A stretch of DNA of 64,000 nucleotides from Poseidonocella sp. HB161398 (GCF_005870025.1 NZ_VATA01000002.1:1-64000), one strand, 5' to 3'. Shown: positions 47,351-58,418, counted from the first letter of the stretch. Notes: generated by a model from the letters alone, not told the origin. Numbers and translations are program-made.

Positions 47351-48040
47351 ATGTCGCCGTCCCAGCCCACGGTCCTGGTTGTCGATGACGAGCCGTCCCA
47401 GCGGGATCTCCTGTCCTACAATCTCGAGGCCAGCGGGTACCGCGTGATCTCCGCCGAGAACGGCGAAGAGGCCCTGATGCTCGTCGCCGAGGACAGCCCC
47501 GACCTGGTCGTTCTCGACTGGATGCTGCCCTCGGTCTCGGGGATCGAGGTCTGCCGCCAGATCAAGAGCCGCAGCGAGACGCGGAGCCTGCCGGTCATCA
47601 TGATCTCCGCCCGGGCGGATGAAGGCGACCGGGTCCGCGGGCTGGAGACCGGCGCGGACGACTACGTGACGAAGCCGTATTCGGTGGCGGAGCTGATGGC
47701 GCGGGTGCGCACGCAGCTGCGCCGCACACGGCCCGCCACGGTCGGCGAAACGCTGGAATTCGAGGACATCGTTCTGGACGCGGAAAGCCACAAGGTGTTC
47801 CGCGGCGCCAAGCCGCTGAAGCTCGGCCCGACGGAATTCCGTCTGCTCTCGACCTTCATGGAGAAGCCCGGCCGGGTCTGGAGCCGCGAACAGCTTCTCG
47901 ACCGCGTCTGGGGCCGCGACATCTATGTCGATACCCGTACGGTCGACGTGCATATCGGACGGCTGCGCAAGGCGCTGTGCCAGCATGGCGGCGAAGACCC
48001 GGTCCGCACGGTGCGCGGTGCCGGATACGCACTGGGATAG
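47351..48040 (+). CDS. phoB: Phosphate-regulon response regulator PhoB
   Basis: 229 residues, OmpR/PhoB type. Receiver domain with the acidic DDE near 12-14, phosphoacceptor Asp56 (VLDWMLPSVSG), Ser/Lys switch residues (MISARADE, TKPYS), then a winged-helix DNA-binding domain (LKLGPTEFRLLSTFMEKPGRVWSREQLLDRVWG). It should bind the box at 41977-42009. Separated from phoR by the pst genes but in the same orientation. Confidence 0.96.
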   Translation: MSPSQPTVLVVDDEPSQRDLLSYNLEASGYRVISAENGEEALMLVAEDSPDLVVLDWMLPSVSGIEVCRQIKSRSETRSLPVIMISARADEGDRVRGLETGADDYVTKPYSVAELMARVRTQLRRTRPATVGETLEFEDIVLDAESHKVFRGAKPLKLGPTEFRLLSTFMEKPGRVWSREQLLDRVWGRDIYVDTRTVDVHIGRLRKALCQHGGEDPVRTVRGAGYALG

Positions 48041-48060
48041 AGGCGCTCCTCTCGCTCAAA

Positions 48061-48160
48061 CGCGGCGGTTTTTCTTTAAGATCGCCGCGTAATGGGCTGA
48101 TATCATTACATTGATTATGTTGCGTTACGATAGCAAAGCTATCTGTAACTTACATAATCA
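48061..48160. other. AT-rich hairpin array after phoB
   Basis: Three consecutive inverted repeats: CGCGGCG/CGCCGCG (48061-48067, 48083-48089); GTAATG/CATTAC (48089-48094, 48104-48109); and a long one spanning 48112-48160 with arms TGATTATGT/ACATAATCA, GTTAC/GTAAC and GATAGC/GCTATC around an AAA loop. The long one is mostly paired over 49 nt. The AT-rich composition stands out against neighbours. It may be a 3'-UTR structure, a small RNA ending at the terminator near 48220, or a protein-binding site. No coding frame fits. Confidence 0.65.
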
Positions 48161-48201
48161 CGCTTCTCAGACATCTGCATAGATGGCCGCCCTGCGGCGC
48201 A

Positions 48202-48224
48202 AAGAGCCGTCTGAACGGCTTTTC
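48202..48224. terminator. Bidirectional terminator between phoB and the convergent oxidoreductase gene
   Basis: AGCCGT (48205-48210) and ACGGCT (48215-48220) with a CTGA tetraloop, flanked by AAAG and TTTTC so both strands end in short U-runs. Suitable for both phoB and the minus-strand gene ending at 48266. Confidence 0.7.
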
Positions 48225-48230
48225 GGCGGC

Positions 48231-48247
48231 GGTTGCGCTCTGCAACC
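48231..48247. repeat. Spaced palindrome, copy 10 (between phoB and oxidoreductase), extended arms
   Basis: GGTTGC-GCTCT-GCAACC with flanks GGCGGC/ACCGCC that pair at five of six positions, making a 12-bp near-perfect arm. It lies just outside the terminator at 48202-48224. Confidence 0.9.
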
Positions 48248-48265
48248 ACCGCCATTTCCGTCTCG

Positions 48266-49150
48266 TCAGAGCTTGCCGTTCTTCAGCACGCGCAGCCGCT
48301 GGATCAGCGCCGAAGTGTCCCAGCGCCCGCCGCCGAGCGCCTGCACGTCGCCGTAGTACTGGTCGACCAGCGCCGCGACCGGCAGGCTCAGCTTCATCGT
48401 CTTGGCCTGTTCCAGCGCGATGCCCAGATCCTTGCGCATCCAGTCCACCGCAAAGCCGAATTCGAACTCGCCATCGACCATCGTGCCCGCGCGGTTGGCC
48501 AGCTGCCAGGAGCCGCCCGCGCCCTGGGAGACGAGCCCGGCGACCTTCTTCGCGTCCAGACCGGCCTCGATGGCCAGATGCAGCCCCTCCGAGATGCCCT
48601 GGACGATCCCGGCGATGCAGACCTGGTTCACCATCTTGGTCAGCTGGCCGGAGCCGACATCGCCGAAATGGTCGATCGCCTTGGCATAGGCCTGCATGAC
48701 GGGCTCTGCGCGGGAGAAATCCGCCTCCTTGCCGCCGCACATGATGGCGAGCTGGCCGTTCTCGGCGCCTGCCTGGCCGCCCGAGACCGGCGCGTCGACA
48801 AAGCCGATCCCGGTCTCCGCCGCCACGCCCGCGATCTCCTGCGCCACGATCGCCGAGGCGGTGGTGTGATCGACCAGCACCGCGCCCGCTTCCATGCCCG
48901 CCAGCGCGCCGTCCTCGCCGAAGACGACAGAGCGCAGGTCGTCGTCATTGCCGACGCAGGTCATCACGAAATCGCAGCCCTCGGCCGCTTCGCGCGGCGT
49001 GACCGCGTGGCGCCCGCCATTCTGCGCAACCCAGGCCTCGGCCTTGGCGGTGGTGCGGTTGTAGACGGCCACCTCGTGTCCGGCCTTCGCCAGATATCCG
49101 GCCATCGGGTATCCCATCACCCCAAGCCCGAGAAACGCCACTCTTGCCAT
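48266..49150 (-). CDS. NAD(P)-dependent oxidoreductase, 3-hydroxyisobutyrate dehydrogenase family
   Basis: 294 residues. N-terminal Rossmann motif GLGVMGYPMAGYL, substrate-binding DAPVSGGQAGAENGQL and catalytic Lys in GSGQLTKMVNQVC. This beta-hydroxyacid dehydrogenase family includes tartronate semialdehyde reductase and 3-hydroxyisobutyrate dehydrogenase; the substrate cannot be read from sequence. It stands alone, convergent with phoB and divergent from tamA. Confidence 0.88.
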   Translation of the reverse strand: MARVAFLGLGVMGYPMAGYLAKAGHEVAVYNRTTAKAEAWVAQNGGRHAVTPREAAEGCDFVMTCVGNDDDLRSVVFGEDGALAGMEAGAVLVDHTTASAIVAQEIAGVAAETGIGFVDAPVSGGQAGAENGQLAIMCGGKEADFSRAEPVMQAYAKAIDHFGDVGSGQLTKMVNQVCIAGIVQGISEGLHLAIEAGLDAKKVAGLVSQGAGGSWQLANRAGTMVDGEFEFGFAVDWMRKDLGIALEQAKTMKLSLPVAALVDQYYGDVQALGGGRWDTSALIQRLRVLKNGKL

Positions 49151-49313
49151 GTCCGGCTCCTTCTTCGATCAGGTCGGGCCGCGGCCTGTCGCCAAGGGGC
49201 AACGGCAGCGGCCAAGTCTCGCAGGTCAACGGAAAACACCTTGAGACCTGCAAGTAAACAGGAGACGTTAACCCTGAAGCCAGCGGCGACTGGCGGCTTT
49301 GCGGAGGCATCCA

Positions 49314-51164
49314 GTGCAGAACTTCCCCAAACTCGGATACGCGGCCGGTGCCGTGCTGGCCTGTCTCGCCGCACCCGCCTTCTCGCTGACAGCCGTTGAA
49401 ATCAACGTCCTGGGCGTGTCCGACAGCCGGGCGGAGAGCTTGCGGGACGCGATGGAACTGGCCTCGGCCTCGAAGCGCGCGCTCGACGAGGAGGTCACCG
49501 ACAGCCAGGACATCTTTGCCGCGGCGCTGGCGGATTACCGCCAGATGGTCAGCGTGCTCTATGGCGAGGGCTATTACGGTCCGGCGGTCAGCGTGCTGAT
49601 GGACGGGCGCGAGGCGGCCGAGGTCGACCCCTTCGCCGTGCCCGCCGAAGTCCAGACGATCACGATCAACGTCAAGCCGGGCAACCGCTTCAATTTCGGC
49701 CGGACTTCGGTCGAGCCGCGCGAACCGGGTGCCGCGGCGGCGGGCGAGCCGCTGGCCTCCGGCTTCGTGCCCGGCGAGCGCGCCCGCAGCGCGCTGATCG
49801 GCACGGCCGCGAATGCCGCGATCTCCGAATGGCGCGACGCGGGCCATGCCAAGGCCGATCTCGGCGACCAGGAGATCACCGCCAACCACGCCACCTCGGT
49901 CCTGGATGTCGACATCCAGGTCCTGCCGGGACCCGAGCTGCGCTTCGGCGAGGTCGCGATCGACGGCGAATCCGGGGTCCGCGACAAGCGCCTGCGCGAG
50001 ATCCTGGGCCTGCCCACGGGCGAGCTCTATTCGCCGCAGGAGCTCAACGACGCCGCCAACCGCCTGCGCCGCACCGGCACCTTCCGCACCGTGAGCCTGA
50101 TCGAGGCCGAGGAGCCCAATCCCGACGGCACGCTCGACTACACGCTGACCGTGATCGACAACCCGCTGCACCGCTTCGGCGTCGCGGCGGAGTACTCCAC
50201 CATCGACGGCGCGCTGCTCTCGGGCTTCTGGCTGCACCGCAACCTCTTCGGCGGTGCCGAGCAGCTGCGCTTCGATGCCGAGATCTCCAATATCGGCCAG
50301 GACACGACCGGGCTCGGCAATGCCGGCGACGGGATCGACTATTCCTTCGGCGCGCGGATCAGCCGTCCGGCGCTCTTCGGGCCCGACAATGTCGCCTTCG
50401 CCTTCGCCGACATCTCGCTCGACGACGAGCCGGACTATACCGAGAAGCAGGCCATGGTCGGCATCGGCATGACCCGCTATTTCAGCGAGGACCTGCTGGG
50501 CGAAGTCGCCCTGGGCTACCGCTATTCCTATGCCGATGACGCCTTCGGCAAGCGCGAGTTCAACCATGTCGCGCTGCCCTCGCGGCTGGAATGGGACCGC
50601 CGCGACGACGAGGGCGACCCCACCGGCGGGTTCTTCCTGCGCTACCGGGTGACGCCGATGTACGGCGTGAACGGCTCCGAGAGCCTGATGCAGCTCGATC
50701 TCGACAACCGCGGCTATGTCAGCCTCGGCGCCGAGTCCCCGGTGACGCTGGCGGGCCGGATGCAGATCGGCAGCGTGATCGGCGCCGATCTCGACAGCAC
50801 GCCGCCCGATTTCCTGTTCTTCTCCGGCGGCGGCTCGACCGTGCGCGGCCAGGACTACCAGGATCTGGGCGCCACCGAATTCAACGGCGACACTGTCGGC
50901 GGGCGCAGCTTCCTCGGCCTCTCCGCCGAAATCCGGACCCGGGTGACCAAGTCGCTCGGCATCGTCGGCTTCATGGATTACGGCATGGTCGGCACGGACA
51001 GCTGGGTCGACGAGGACAGCAACTACCATTCCGGCGTGGGCCTCGGCGTCCGCTACGCGACGCCGATCGGCCCGATCCGGGTCGATATCGCCACGCCCTA
51101 TCAGGGCCCGGTGGACGAGTTCTCCCGGGTGGACCTCTATATCGGCGTGGGACAGGCATTCTGA
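49314..51164 (+). CDS. tamA: Outer-membrane assembly protein TamA (BamA/Omp85 family)
   Basis: 616 residues from GTG 49314, which follows GGAGG with 6-bp spacing; the frame is open to a TTG at 49299. Signal peptide ends near PAFS. The N-terminal third holds POTRA-like repeats; the C-terminal half is a beta barrel with the Omp85 motif area FLFFSGGGSTVRGQDYQDLG and a final Phe (YIGVGQAF), as expected for BAM-dependent insertion. Works with TamB in outer-membrane protein or lipid transport. Overlaps tamB (TGATG). Confidence 0.93.
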   Translation: MQNFPKLGYAAGAVLACLAAPAFSLTAVEINVLGVSDSRAESLRDAMELASASKRALDEEVTDSQDIFAAALADYRQMVSVLYGEGYYGPAVSVLMDGREAAEVDPFAVPAEVQTITINVKPGNRFNFGRTSVEPREPGAAAAGEPLASGFVPGERARSALIGTAANAAISEWRDAGHAKADLGDQEITANHATSVLDVDIQVLPGPELRFGEVAIDGESGVRDKRLREILGLPTGELYSPQELNDAANRLRRTGTFRTVSLIEAEEPNPDGTLDYTLTVIDNPLHRFGVAAEYSTIDGALLSGFWLHRNLFGGAEQLRFDAEISNIGQDTTGLGNAGDGIDYSFGARISRPALFGPDNVAFAFADISLDDEPDYTEKQAMVGIGMTRYFSEDLLGEVALGYRYSYADDAFGKREFNHVALPSRLEWDRRDDEGDPTGGFFLRYRVTPMYGVNGSESLMQLDLDNRGYVSLGAESPVTLAGRMQIGSVIGADLDSTPPDFLFFSGGGSTVRGQDYQDLGATEFNGDTVGGRSFLGLSAEIRTRVTKSLGIVGFMDYGMVGTDSWVDEDSNYHSGVGLGVRYATPIGPIRVDIATPYQGPVDEFSRVDLYIGVGQAF

Positions 51165-54100
51165 TGAACAGCAGCAGGCATATCACCCCGGTCCTCCTTG
51201 CCCTGGCAATCGCCCTGCCTGCCGCGCCGCTCCTGGCGCAGGAGGAGGACACGCAGGACCCGGGCTTTCTCGAGCGGATCATCCAGAACGCGCTTGGCGG
51301 CGACGGGCGGGATGTCCGCATCGTCGGGCTCGAGGGCGCGCTGAGCTCCGAGGTGCGCATCGCCGCGATCGAGGTGGCGGACCCCGAGGGCACCTGGCTG
51401 ACCATCCATGACGTGACGATGAACTGGCGCCGCCTGGCGCTCCTGCGCCGCCGGGTGGAGATCGACAGCCTCTCGATCGGCTCGGTCGACCTGGTGCGCG
51501 CGCCGCAGACGCCGCCCGCCGAGGCGCCCTCGATCGAGGCCGAGGCGGAACCGGCCCAGCCCTTCTCCCTGCCCGATCTTCCGGTTTCCATCGAGCTCGG
51601 CCAGCTCACCCTCAGCGAGCTCGATCTGGGCGCCGCGCTGGTCGGCCAGGATGCCGCCATGTCGCTGGACGGCGCTGCGCGGCTCGCCAATGGCGAAGGC
51701 TCCGTGCAGCTGAACCTGGAGCGCACCGACGCGATCCGCGGGATCATCAAGGTCGATGCCGGTTTCGAGAACGAGACCCGCCGCCTCTTCGCCAATATCG
51801 ATGTCGAGGAGGACCAGGGCGGCCTGATCGCGACGCTGGCGAAATTCCCCGGCGCGCCCTCGGTCGATCTGTCGGTCAAGGGCGACGCGCCGCTGTCGGA
51901 TTTCACCGCCGATATCCAGCTGGCCACCGATGGCGAGGAACGGCTCGCGGGGGCCGTGACGGTCGGGCAGACCGACGGCACCACCGGGCCGGTCGTGACC
52001 AGCGTCAATGCCGATCTGGGCGGCGACATCACCCCGCTTTTCGCCCCCGAATACCGCGATTTCTTCGGCACCGATGTCGGGCTCGTCGCGCAGGTGGAGC
52101 TGAACCCCGAGACCGGCACCGAGATCCCGGAATTCACCCTGGCCTCGCGCGCGCTGAACCTGACCGGCCGGCTGGCGCTCGATCCTTCGGGGCTGCCGCG
52201 CTATGTCGACATTTCCGGCGGCATCGGCGCGGAGGATGGCGAGCCGGTCACCCTGCCCGTCCCCGGCGCCGAGACCCGGCTGCTCTCGGCCGAGCTCGCG
52301 GTCGATTACGACGCGGCCAGCGGCAATGCCTTCACCGCCAGGATCGGCCTCGACGAGCTGCGCCAGGGCGACATCTTCGTGGCCGCCTCGGATCTGGACC
52401 TCGACGGCACGCTGGTGCGCAAGTCGGCGGCAGACGGCGCCGCGGCGGGCCTGTCGCATGTCGCCAGCCATATCGCGGCCAAGCTCGACGGCATCTCTGT
52501 CAGCGACCCGACGCTCGACAGCGCGATCCAGCCGGTCGCCTTCGATGCGGACCTGAATTTCGACGCCGATCAAGGGGCGGTTGCAATCCGCAACCTCGTG
52601 CTGAATTCCGGCGAACTCAATCTCGAGGGGCTGCTCGACATCGCGGGCGTGGAAAGCGGCGATATCGAGATCACCACCGATGCGACGCTGGCCACTGGCG
52701 ACCTGTCGCGCTTCGCCCCGATTGCGGGCCAGCCGCTGGCAGGCCGCTTCGACGGCAAGGTGCAGGCGCGCTTCGCCGCGCTGACGGGCGCCTTCGATGT
52801 CGCGCTCGACGGCGCTGGCAGCGATCTGGCGATCGGCAATCCGCAGGTCGATCCGCTGATCGCCGGGCAGTCGCAGCTGGCCATTTCGGCGGCGCGCTCC
52901 GCCAGCGGCATCCGGCTCGACCGGCTCGACATCCAGACCGACCAGGTCACTGCGCAGGGTTCGGGCGAGCTGTCTTCCAGCTCCGCCGATCTCGACCTGA
53001 CCGCGAGCCTTGCCGAGGCCAATCTGGTCGCCCCGCAGCTCTCCGGCCCGCTCGATCTGGCCGCCAAGGTCAGCGGCGCCGCGCCGGATTACGCCGTCAG
53101 CCTGGAGCTGGGCGGCGCGGCGATCATCGACCAGATCGGCACGCCGGTCGCGCTGAGCTCGGACATTTCCTATGTCGGCACCGCGGGCACGGTCGATGCG
53201 AAGAACCTGAGCCTGACCGCAGGCGAACTGGCCGCGACCGGCACGGTCTGGCTGAGCGGGCTGAAGGACGAGGCGCTCGCCGCCGATGCCGAGCTGTCCC
53301 TCGATACCGGCGACCTGTCGCAATTCGCCGGGATCTCCGGCCTGCCGCTCGCGGGCCAGCTGGAGGCCGACCTCAAGGGCAGCTTCGACAGTCTCGACAC
53401 ATCCTTCGACGTGACGCTGGGCGGCACAGGCCGCGATATCGCGATCGGAAATACGCAGCTCGATCCGCTGCTTGCGGGCGAAACCGTGATCGATGTCGCC
53501 GCCAGCGGTGCCGGCATGTCGCTGGATATCGAGCGGCTCGACATCCACAATCCGGCGCTGTCTCTGAATGGCGCGGGCTCGGTCTCGCCCGAGGCGGCCG
53601 ATCTCGACCTCAAGGCCGGACTGGCCCAGATCAACCCCTTCGTGCCGCATCTGGACGGCCCTGTGGAGCTTGCGGCCTCGATCACCGGGACCGCGCCGGA
53701 TTTCTCGGTCTCGCTCGATGCAGGCGGCGCGGCGATCACCGATCCGCTCGGCTCGCCGGTCAGCCTCGACACCAATCTGGTCTACCAGCAGGAGGCGCGG
53801 ACGCTCGACATCCCCGACCTGCATCTGAGCGCGGGCGATCTCAGCGCGACCGGCAATGCCGGGCTGACCGGCCTCGGCGGCGCGATGGCCGCGCAAGCCG
53901 AGCTGGCGCTGGAAACCGGCGAGCTGTCGCGCCTGGCAGAGCTGGCGGGCCTGCCGCTGCGGGGCACGCTCTCGGCCGACGTGGCGGGCAGCTATGACAC
54001 GGTCAGCGGCGATTTCGACGCCACGGTCGCGGGCACCGGCCAGGACATCGCCATCGGCACGCCGCAGGTCGACCAGCTGCTCGACGGCACCACCCGCATC

Positions 54101-55861
54101 GACGCGGCCGCCCATCGCCAGGACGGCACCATCACGATCGAGCGCCTGACTGTCGACAACCCCGATGTGCAGGTCCAGGGCGGCGGCACCTACGCGCCCG
54201 AGGGCGGTAATCTGGACCTTTCCGCACGGCTCGCCGATCTCGGCATCTTCGTGCCGCAGCTGCGCGGCCCGGTGACGGTGGCGGGCAATGCCCAGGGCGC
54301 CGGCAGCGCCTGGACCGTCGATCTGGAGGCCGACGGCCCCTCCGGCCTGCGCGCCAAGGTGGCAGGCGACGTGGCGCCGACCAATCTCGATATCGACATC
54401 GATGCCGGGCTCGGCAATATCGGCGTCTTCGTCCCGCAGCTTCCGGGCGCGGCGACGGTGGCCGGCAAGATCTCGGGCAATGGCACGGATTTCTACGCCG
54501 ATGTCTCTGCCACGGGTCCGGGCGGGCTGACCGCCGATATCGACGGCCGCGCCTGGGGGCCGGACGGCACCTCGGACCTCGCCGTCACCGGCAGCATCCC
54601 GCTGAACATCGCCAATGCCTTCATGACGCCGCGCTCGCTGACCGGCACCGCCGCGATCGACCTGCGCGTCGCCGGGGCGCCGGGGCTCGACGCGCTCTCG
54701 GGCTCGGTGAATTTCTCGGGCGCCCGCTTCGTCGATCCCACCACCCGCATCGTGCTGGAGCAGATGGGGCTGAACCTCACCTTCGCCGACGCCCGTGCCA
54801 ATCTCGATTTCCGCAGCAACCTCTCGACCGGCGGCACCATCACGGTTTCCGGCCCGGTGGAGCTGACGGCGCCCTTCAACGGCGACATCGCCGTCGCGCT
54901 GAACCAGCTGACCCTGGTCGATCCCAGCCTCTACACGATCAATCTGGGCGGCAATGTCGGCCTGTCCGGACCGCTTGCGGGCGGCGCCTCGATTTCGGGG
55001 CAGATCGACATCGACCGCGCCGAGATCGAGATCCCCTCGGCGCTCGGCGGCGGCGGCCCGATCCCCGACATCACCCATGTCAAGGAACCGGCCTCCAGCC
55101 TGCTTACGCGCAAGCGCGCGGGCATCGTCAGCAACGGCAGCAGCGACGGCTCCACCGGCGCGCCCGTGGCCTACCCGCTCGACATCACGATCAGCGCCCC
55201 GGCGCGGATCTTCGTGCGCGGCCGCGGCCTCGACACGGAATTCGGCGGCGACCTGACCATCGGCGGCACCACCCAGCGGATCATCCCCTCGGGCCGGTTC
55301 GAGGTGATCCGCGGCCGCATGGACATCCTGACCCAGACGCTCAGCCTCGACACGGCCGAGATCACCATGGGCGGCGACCTGGTGCCCGACGTCTACATGG
55401 TCGCAACCTCGCAGGACGCCTCGATCGACGCCGAGATCATCATCCAGGGCCCGGTCAACAGCCCCGAGCTGAGCTTCTCCTCTTCGCCGGAACTGCCCGA
55501 GGACGAGGTGCTGTCGCATCTCTTCTTCGGCCGTCCGCTCAGCGAGCTCTCGCCGCTCGAAGTGGCGCAGCTGCTTGCCGCGATCAACACGCTGACCGGC
55601 GGCGGCGGCGGGGTCTTCGACAAGATCCGCAATGGCGTCGGCGTCGACCAGCTCAATGTCGGCGCGGATGACGAGGGCAATACGGAGGTCACCGCGGGCA
55701 AGTACCTGTCCGAGGATGTCTATACCGACGTCACCGTCGGCGGCTCCGGGACCAGCCGGATCCGGCTGAACTACAAGATCACGCCGGGGCTGACCGCGCG
55801 GGCGGGCTTCGACAGCGAAGGCGACACCCGGCTCGGCTTCTCCTACGAGCGCGACTACTGA
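51164..55861 (+). CDS. tamB: Translocation and assembly module protein TamB
   Basis: 1565 residues, anchored by an N-terminal signal/anchor ([16 protein letters not shown]). The long middle consists of repetitive beta-rich segments that would form the AsmA-like lipid-channel groove, with recurring patterns such as [26 protein letters not shown] and [13 protein letters not shown] roughly every 210 residues, suggesting internal duplication. The C-terminal DUF490 domain is present ([21 protein letters not shown] to the end). It spans the periplasm with TamA. One palindrome copy lies at 52579. Confidence 0.94.
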   Translation: MNSSRHITPVLLALAIALPAAPLLAQEEDTQDPGFLERIIQNALGGDGRDVRIVGLEGALSSEVRIAAIEVADPEGTWLTIHDVTMNWRRLALLRRRVEIDSLSIGSVDLVRAPQTPPAEAPSIEAEAEPAQPFSLPDLPVSIELGQLTLSELDLGAALVGQDAAMSLDGAARLANGEGSVQLNLERTDAIRGIIKVDAGFENETRRLFANIDVEEDQGGLIATLAKFPGAPSVDLSVKGDAPLSDFTADIQLATDGEERLAGAVTVGQTDGTTGPVVTSVNADLGGDITPLFAPEYRDFFGTDVGLVAQVELNPETGTEIPEFTLASRALNLTGRLALDPSGLPRYVDISGGIGAEDGEPVTLPVPGAETRLLSAELAVDYDAASGNAFTARIGLDELRQGDIFVAASDLDLDGTLVRKSAADGAAAGLSHVASHIAAKLDGISVSDPTLDSAIQPVAFDADLNFDADQGAVAIRNLVLNSGELNLEGLLDIAGVESGDIEITTDATLATGDLSRFAPIAGQPLAGRFDGKVQARFAALTGAFDVALDGAGSDLAIGNPQVDPLIAGQSQLAISAARSASGIRLDRLDIQTDQVTAQGSGELSSSSADLDLTASLAEANLVAPQLSGPLDLAAKVSGAAPDYAVSLELGGAAIIDQIGTPVALSSDISYVGTAGTVDAKNLSLTAGELAATGTVWLSGLKDEALAADAELSLDTGDLSQFAGISGLPLAGQLEADLKGSFDSLDTSFDVTLGGTGRDIAIGNTQLDPLLAGETVIDVAASGAGMSLDIERLDIHNPALSLNGAGSVSPEAADLDLKAGLAQINPFVPHLDGPVELAASITGTAPDFSVSLDAGGAAITDPLGSPVSLDTNLVYQQEARTLDIPDLHLSAGDLSATGNAGLTGLGGAMAAQAELALETGELSRLAELAGLPLRGTLSADVAGSYDTVSGDFDATVAGTGQDIAIGTPQVDQLLDGTTRIDAAAHRQDGTITIERLTVDNPDVQVQGGGTYAPEGGNLDLSARLADLGIFVPQLRGPVTVAGNAQGAGSAWTVDLEADGPSGLRAKVAGDVAPTNLDIDIDAGLGNIGVFVPQLPGAATVAGKISGNGTDFYADVSATGPGGLTADIDGRAWGPDGTSDLAVTGSIPLNIANAFMTPRSLTGTAAIDLRVAGAPGLDALSGSVNFSGARFVDPTTRIVLEQMGLNLTFADARANLDFRSNLSTGGTITVSGPVELTAPFNGDIAVALNQLTLVDPSLYTINLGGNVGLSGPLAGGASISGQIDIDRAEIEIPSALGGGGPIPDITHVKEPASSLLTRKRAGIVSNGSSDGSTGAPVAYPLDITISAPARIFVRGRGLDTEFGGDLTIGGTTQRIIPSGRFEVIRGRMDILTQTLSLDTAEITMGGDLVPDVYMVATSQDASIDAEIIIQGPVNSPELSFSSSPELPEDEVLSHLFFGRPLSELSPLEVAQLLAAINTLTGGGGGVFDKIRNGVGVDQLNVGADDEGNTEVTAGKYLSEDVYTDVTVGGSGTSRIRLNYKITPGLTARAGFDSEGDTRLGFSYERDY
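52579..52595. repeat. Spaced palindrome, copy 11 (inside tamB)
   Basis: GGTTGC-AATCC-GCAACC, in frame as gcg-gtt-gca-atc-cgc-aac (A-V-A-I-R-N), the second coding register. Confidence 0.9.
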
Positions 55862-55956
55862 GCGCGCCGGAGGGCGTGCCGCAGCCCGGCGCGCCCTTCC
55901 GCACTGGAATTGGCACCGCGGCTGCTCATATGATGGGCAGAGGAACGGAGCCGACC

Positions 55957-57384
55957 ATGACCCTGCAGATCCCCTTCGACAACAGCTATGGCCGCCTGCC
56001 CGAGCGGTTCTACGTCCGCCAGGCGGCCGTGCCGGTGCGCGCGCCGGGGCTGATAAAGGTGAACCGCGCCCTGGCGGCCGAGCTCGGCATCGACGCCGAG
56101 GCGCTGGAAAGCCCCGCCGGGCTTGCCGTGCTGGCCGGGAACCGCGTGCCCGAGGGCGCCGACCCGCTGGCCCAGGCCTATGCCGGGCACCAGTTCGGCG
56201 GCTGGAACCCGCAGCTGGGCGACGGCCGCGCGATCCTTCTGGGCGAGGTCGTCGACCGCGCCGGGCGCCGCCGCGACATCCAGCTGAAGGGCGCCGGGCG
56301 CACGGCCTTCTCCCGCATGGGCGACGGCCGTGCCTGGGTCGGGCCGGTGATCCGCGAATACCTGGTCTCCGAGGCGATGCATGCGATGGGCGTGCCGACC
56401 ACACGGGCGCTGGCGGCCGTCACCACCGGCGAGACCATCCTGCGCGAACAGGGCCCCTTGCCCGGCGCCGTGCTGACCCGCGTCGCCTCCTCGCATATCC
56501 GCGTCGGCACCTTCCAGTACTTCGCCGCCCGCGGCGATCTGGAGGCGGTGGAGATGCTCGCCGACCATGTCCGCAAGCGCCACTATCCCGGGGCCGAAAG
56601 CGCGCTGGAGCTGCTCGAGGCGGTGGTCGCCGCCCAGGCGCGGCTGATCGCCGACTGGATGGGGCTCGGCTTCATCCACGGGGTGATGAACACCGACAAC
56701 TGCCATGTCGGCGGCGAGACCATCGATTACGGCCCCTGCGCCTTCATGGACACCTACCAGGCGGAGAAGGTCTTCTCCTCGATCGACCATGGCGGGCGCT
56801 ACGCCTATGACGCCCAGCCCGGCATCGCGGCCTGGAACCTGGCGCAATTCGCCACCTGCCTGCTGCCGCTGATCGACGAGGACCGCGACCGCAGCGTGGC
56901 GCTGGCCACCGAGGCGGTGCACCGCTTCCCGCCGCTCTACGAGGCCGCCTTCCTGGCGAAGTTCCGTGCGAAGATGGGGCTGTCGACGGAGGAAGAGGAC
57001 GACTGGTCCCTGGCGCTCGACCTGATGCAGGCGATGGAGGATGGCCGTGCCGATTTCACCAATGCCTATCGCGCGCTCTCTGCGGGCAAGGCGCAGGACT
57101 GGTTCACCGACCGCGCGCCCTTCGAGGCCTGGCGGCCCCGCTACGAGGCGCGGCTGGCGCGCCAGGGCGGCGCCGACCGGGCGCTGATGGACCGCACCAA
57201 TCCGGCGGTTGTTCCGCGCAACCACCAGGTCGAGGCGGCTATTGCGGCGGCGGCAAGCGGCGATCTTGCGCCCTTCGAAAGGCTGCTTGCCGTGGTCACC
57301 GATCCCTTCGCCGAACCGCCCGCCGGTTTCGAATTGCCACCGGCGGAAGGCGAAGAGGTTTTCCGCACCTTCTGCGGCACCTGA
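55957..57384 (+). CDS. selO: Protein adenylyltransferase SelO (YdiU/UPF0061 family)
   Basis: 475 residues from ATG 55957 after ACGGAG. A pseudokinase-fold enzyme that transfers AMP to Ser/Thr/Tyr of proteins during redox stress. Family motifs: [57 protein letters not shown] and [25 protein letters not shown] (with N and D of the active site). A Cys sits four residues from the C-terminal region end (FCGT), where SelO proteins carry the redox Cys or selenocysteine. Confidence 0.93.
   Translation: MTLQIPFDNSYGRLPERFYVRQAAVPVRAPGLIKVNRALAAELGIDAEALESPAGLAVLAGNRVPEGADPLAQAYAGHQFGGWNPQLGDGRAILLGEVVDRAGRRRDIQLKGAGRTAFSRMGDGRAWVGPVIREYLVSEAMHAMGVPTTRALAAVTTGETILREQGPLPGAVLTRVASSHIRVGTFQYFAARGDLEAVEMLADHVRKRHYPGAESALELLEAVVAAQARLIADWMGLGFIHGVMNTDNCHVGGETIDYGPCAFMDTYQAEKVFSSIDHGGRYAYDAQPGIAAWNLAQFATCLLPLIDEDRDRSVALATEAVHRFPPLYEAAFLAKFRAKMGLSTEEEDDWSLALDLMQAMEDGRADFTNAYRALSAGKAQDWFTDRAPFEAWRPRYEARLARQGGADRALMDRTNPAVVPRNHQVEAAIAAAASGDLAPFERLLAVVTDPFAEPPAGFELPPAEGEEVFRTFCGT
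57207..57223. repeat. Spaced palindrome, one-mismatch copy (inside selO)
   Basis: GGTTGT-TCCGC-GCAACC, one base off the core with the normal 5-bp spacer. Confidence 0.6.
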
Positions 57385-57400
57385 GGCCGCGGAGGGCGGC

Positions 57401-58294
57401 TCAGGAGGTGCGCACGCCGCGGACGGGCCGGTTGATCAGCAAGAGCCCGGCCGCGACCAGCGCCAGGGCCAGGAAGATCTCCGGTCCCAGATGCTCGCCC
57501 AGCAGCCCCCAGCCGAGGAAGACGCCGAAGACCGGGGTGAGGAAGCTGAAGCTCGCCACGGCGCCTGCCGGATAGATCGACAGGACCCAGAGCCAGAACA
57601 GGAAGCCGCCCGAGGCGACGATCACCGACTGGAAGGCGAGCCCCCAGAGATGGATCGCCGCCAGGTCGCGCAGGAACGGCCCGAAGAACGGCGAGATCGC
57701 CAGCAGGAGCACGGTGGAGATCACCAGCTGGCACATCAGCTGCGTCTCGGGGGCGACCTCGCGCAGCTTCGTCACCCGGGCGCAGAGCGCGATGCCGGTC
57801 CAGCTGAAGGCCGCGCCGAGCGCCAGAAGGTCCCCTGCAAGGCTGGTCTGCCCGCCCGAGCGGTTCGCCAGTGCCACCCCGACCCCGGCCACGGCAAAGG
57901 CCAGCCCCAGCGCCTTGAAGCGCGTGATCCGCTCGCCCGGGATCAGGAAATGTCCCGCGAGCGTCAGCCAGACCGGCATGGAGTAGAAGATCACCACGGA
58001 ACGCGCCACGCTGGTCATGTCGAGCGACAGGAAGAGGCAGATGTACTCCATCGTGAAGCAGAGCCCGATCAGCGCGGCGCCGGGCCAGGCGTCACGCGGC
58101 AGCGAGAGCGGGATCTTGCGCCACCAGACCCAGAGGAGCAGGCAGGCCCCCGCGCCGATCCCGCGCAGCCCGGCGCCGAAGATCGGCTGGAAACCGCCAT
58201 TGGTGACCTTGATGACCACCTGGTTCAGCGCGAAGATCGCGGCAAACAGGACCAGCCCCGCCGCGCCCGCCATGTCCATCCGGTCCTTGCGCAT
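57401..58294 (-). CDS. DMT-superfamily (EamA) membrane transporter
   Basis: 297 residues from ATG 58294 (MRKDRMDMAGAAGLVLFAAIF). About ten hydrophobic segments in two EamA repeats, with the usual FSFLTPVFGVFLGWGLLGE near the end of the second. Drug/metabolite exporter family; substrate unknown. It converges on selO and is divergent from the DUF533 gene. The upstream extension to 58351 is not supported. Confidence 0.9.
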   Translation of the reverse strand: MRKDRMDMAGAAGLVLFAAIFALNQVVIKVTNGGFQPIFGAGLRGIGAGACLLLWVWWRKIPLSLPRDAWPGAALIGLCFTMEYICLFLSLDMTSVARSVVIFYSMPVWLTLAGHFLIPGERITRFKALGLAFAVAGVGVALANRSGGQTSLAGDLLALGAAFSWTGIALCARVTKLREVAPETQLMCQLVISTVLLLAISPFFGPFLRDLAAIHLWGLAFQSVIVASGGFLFWLWVLSIYPAGAVASFSFLTPVFGVFLGWGLLGEHLGPEIFLALALVAAGLLLINRPVRGVRTS

Positions 58295-58386
58295 TCCCTG
58301 CCCCTTTTGTCTATACCTGTTCCCCAGATGATGTTTCGCCGGGCAAGTCAAGTCCCGGACGGGACGCGGTTTTCGGTGGAAACGGC

Positions 58387-58403
58387 GGTTTCAAAGTGCA
58401 ACC
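58387..58403. repeat. Spaced palindrome, one-mismatch copy (upstream of DUF533 gene)
   Basis: GGTTTC-AAAGT-GCAACC, 32 bp (start to start) from the exact copy at 58419, the same offset as the livM pair. Confidence 0.6.
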
Positions 58404-58418
58404 GTGCCGATGACGGGC

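Noticed and set aside
51137-56404. 1755-residue open frame on the minus strand opposite tamB
   Set aside because: It lies almost wholly antisense to tamB, is Arg/Gly/Ala-rich without recognisable domains, and is a usual by-product of GC-rich codon use (few stops on the antisense strand).
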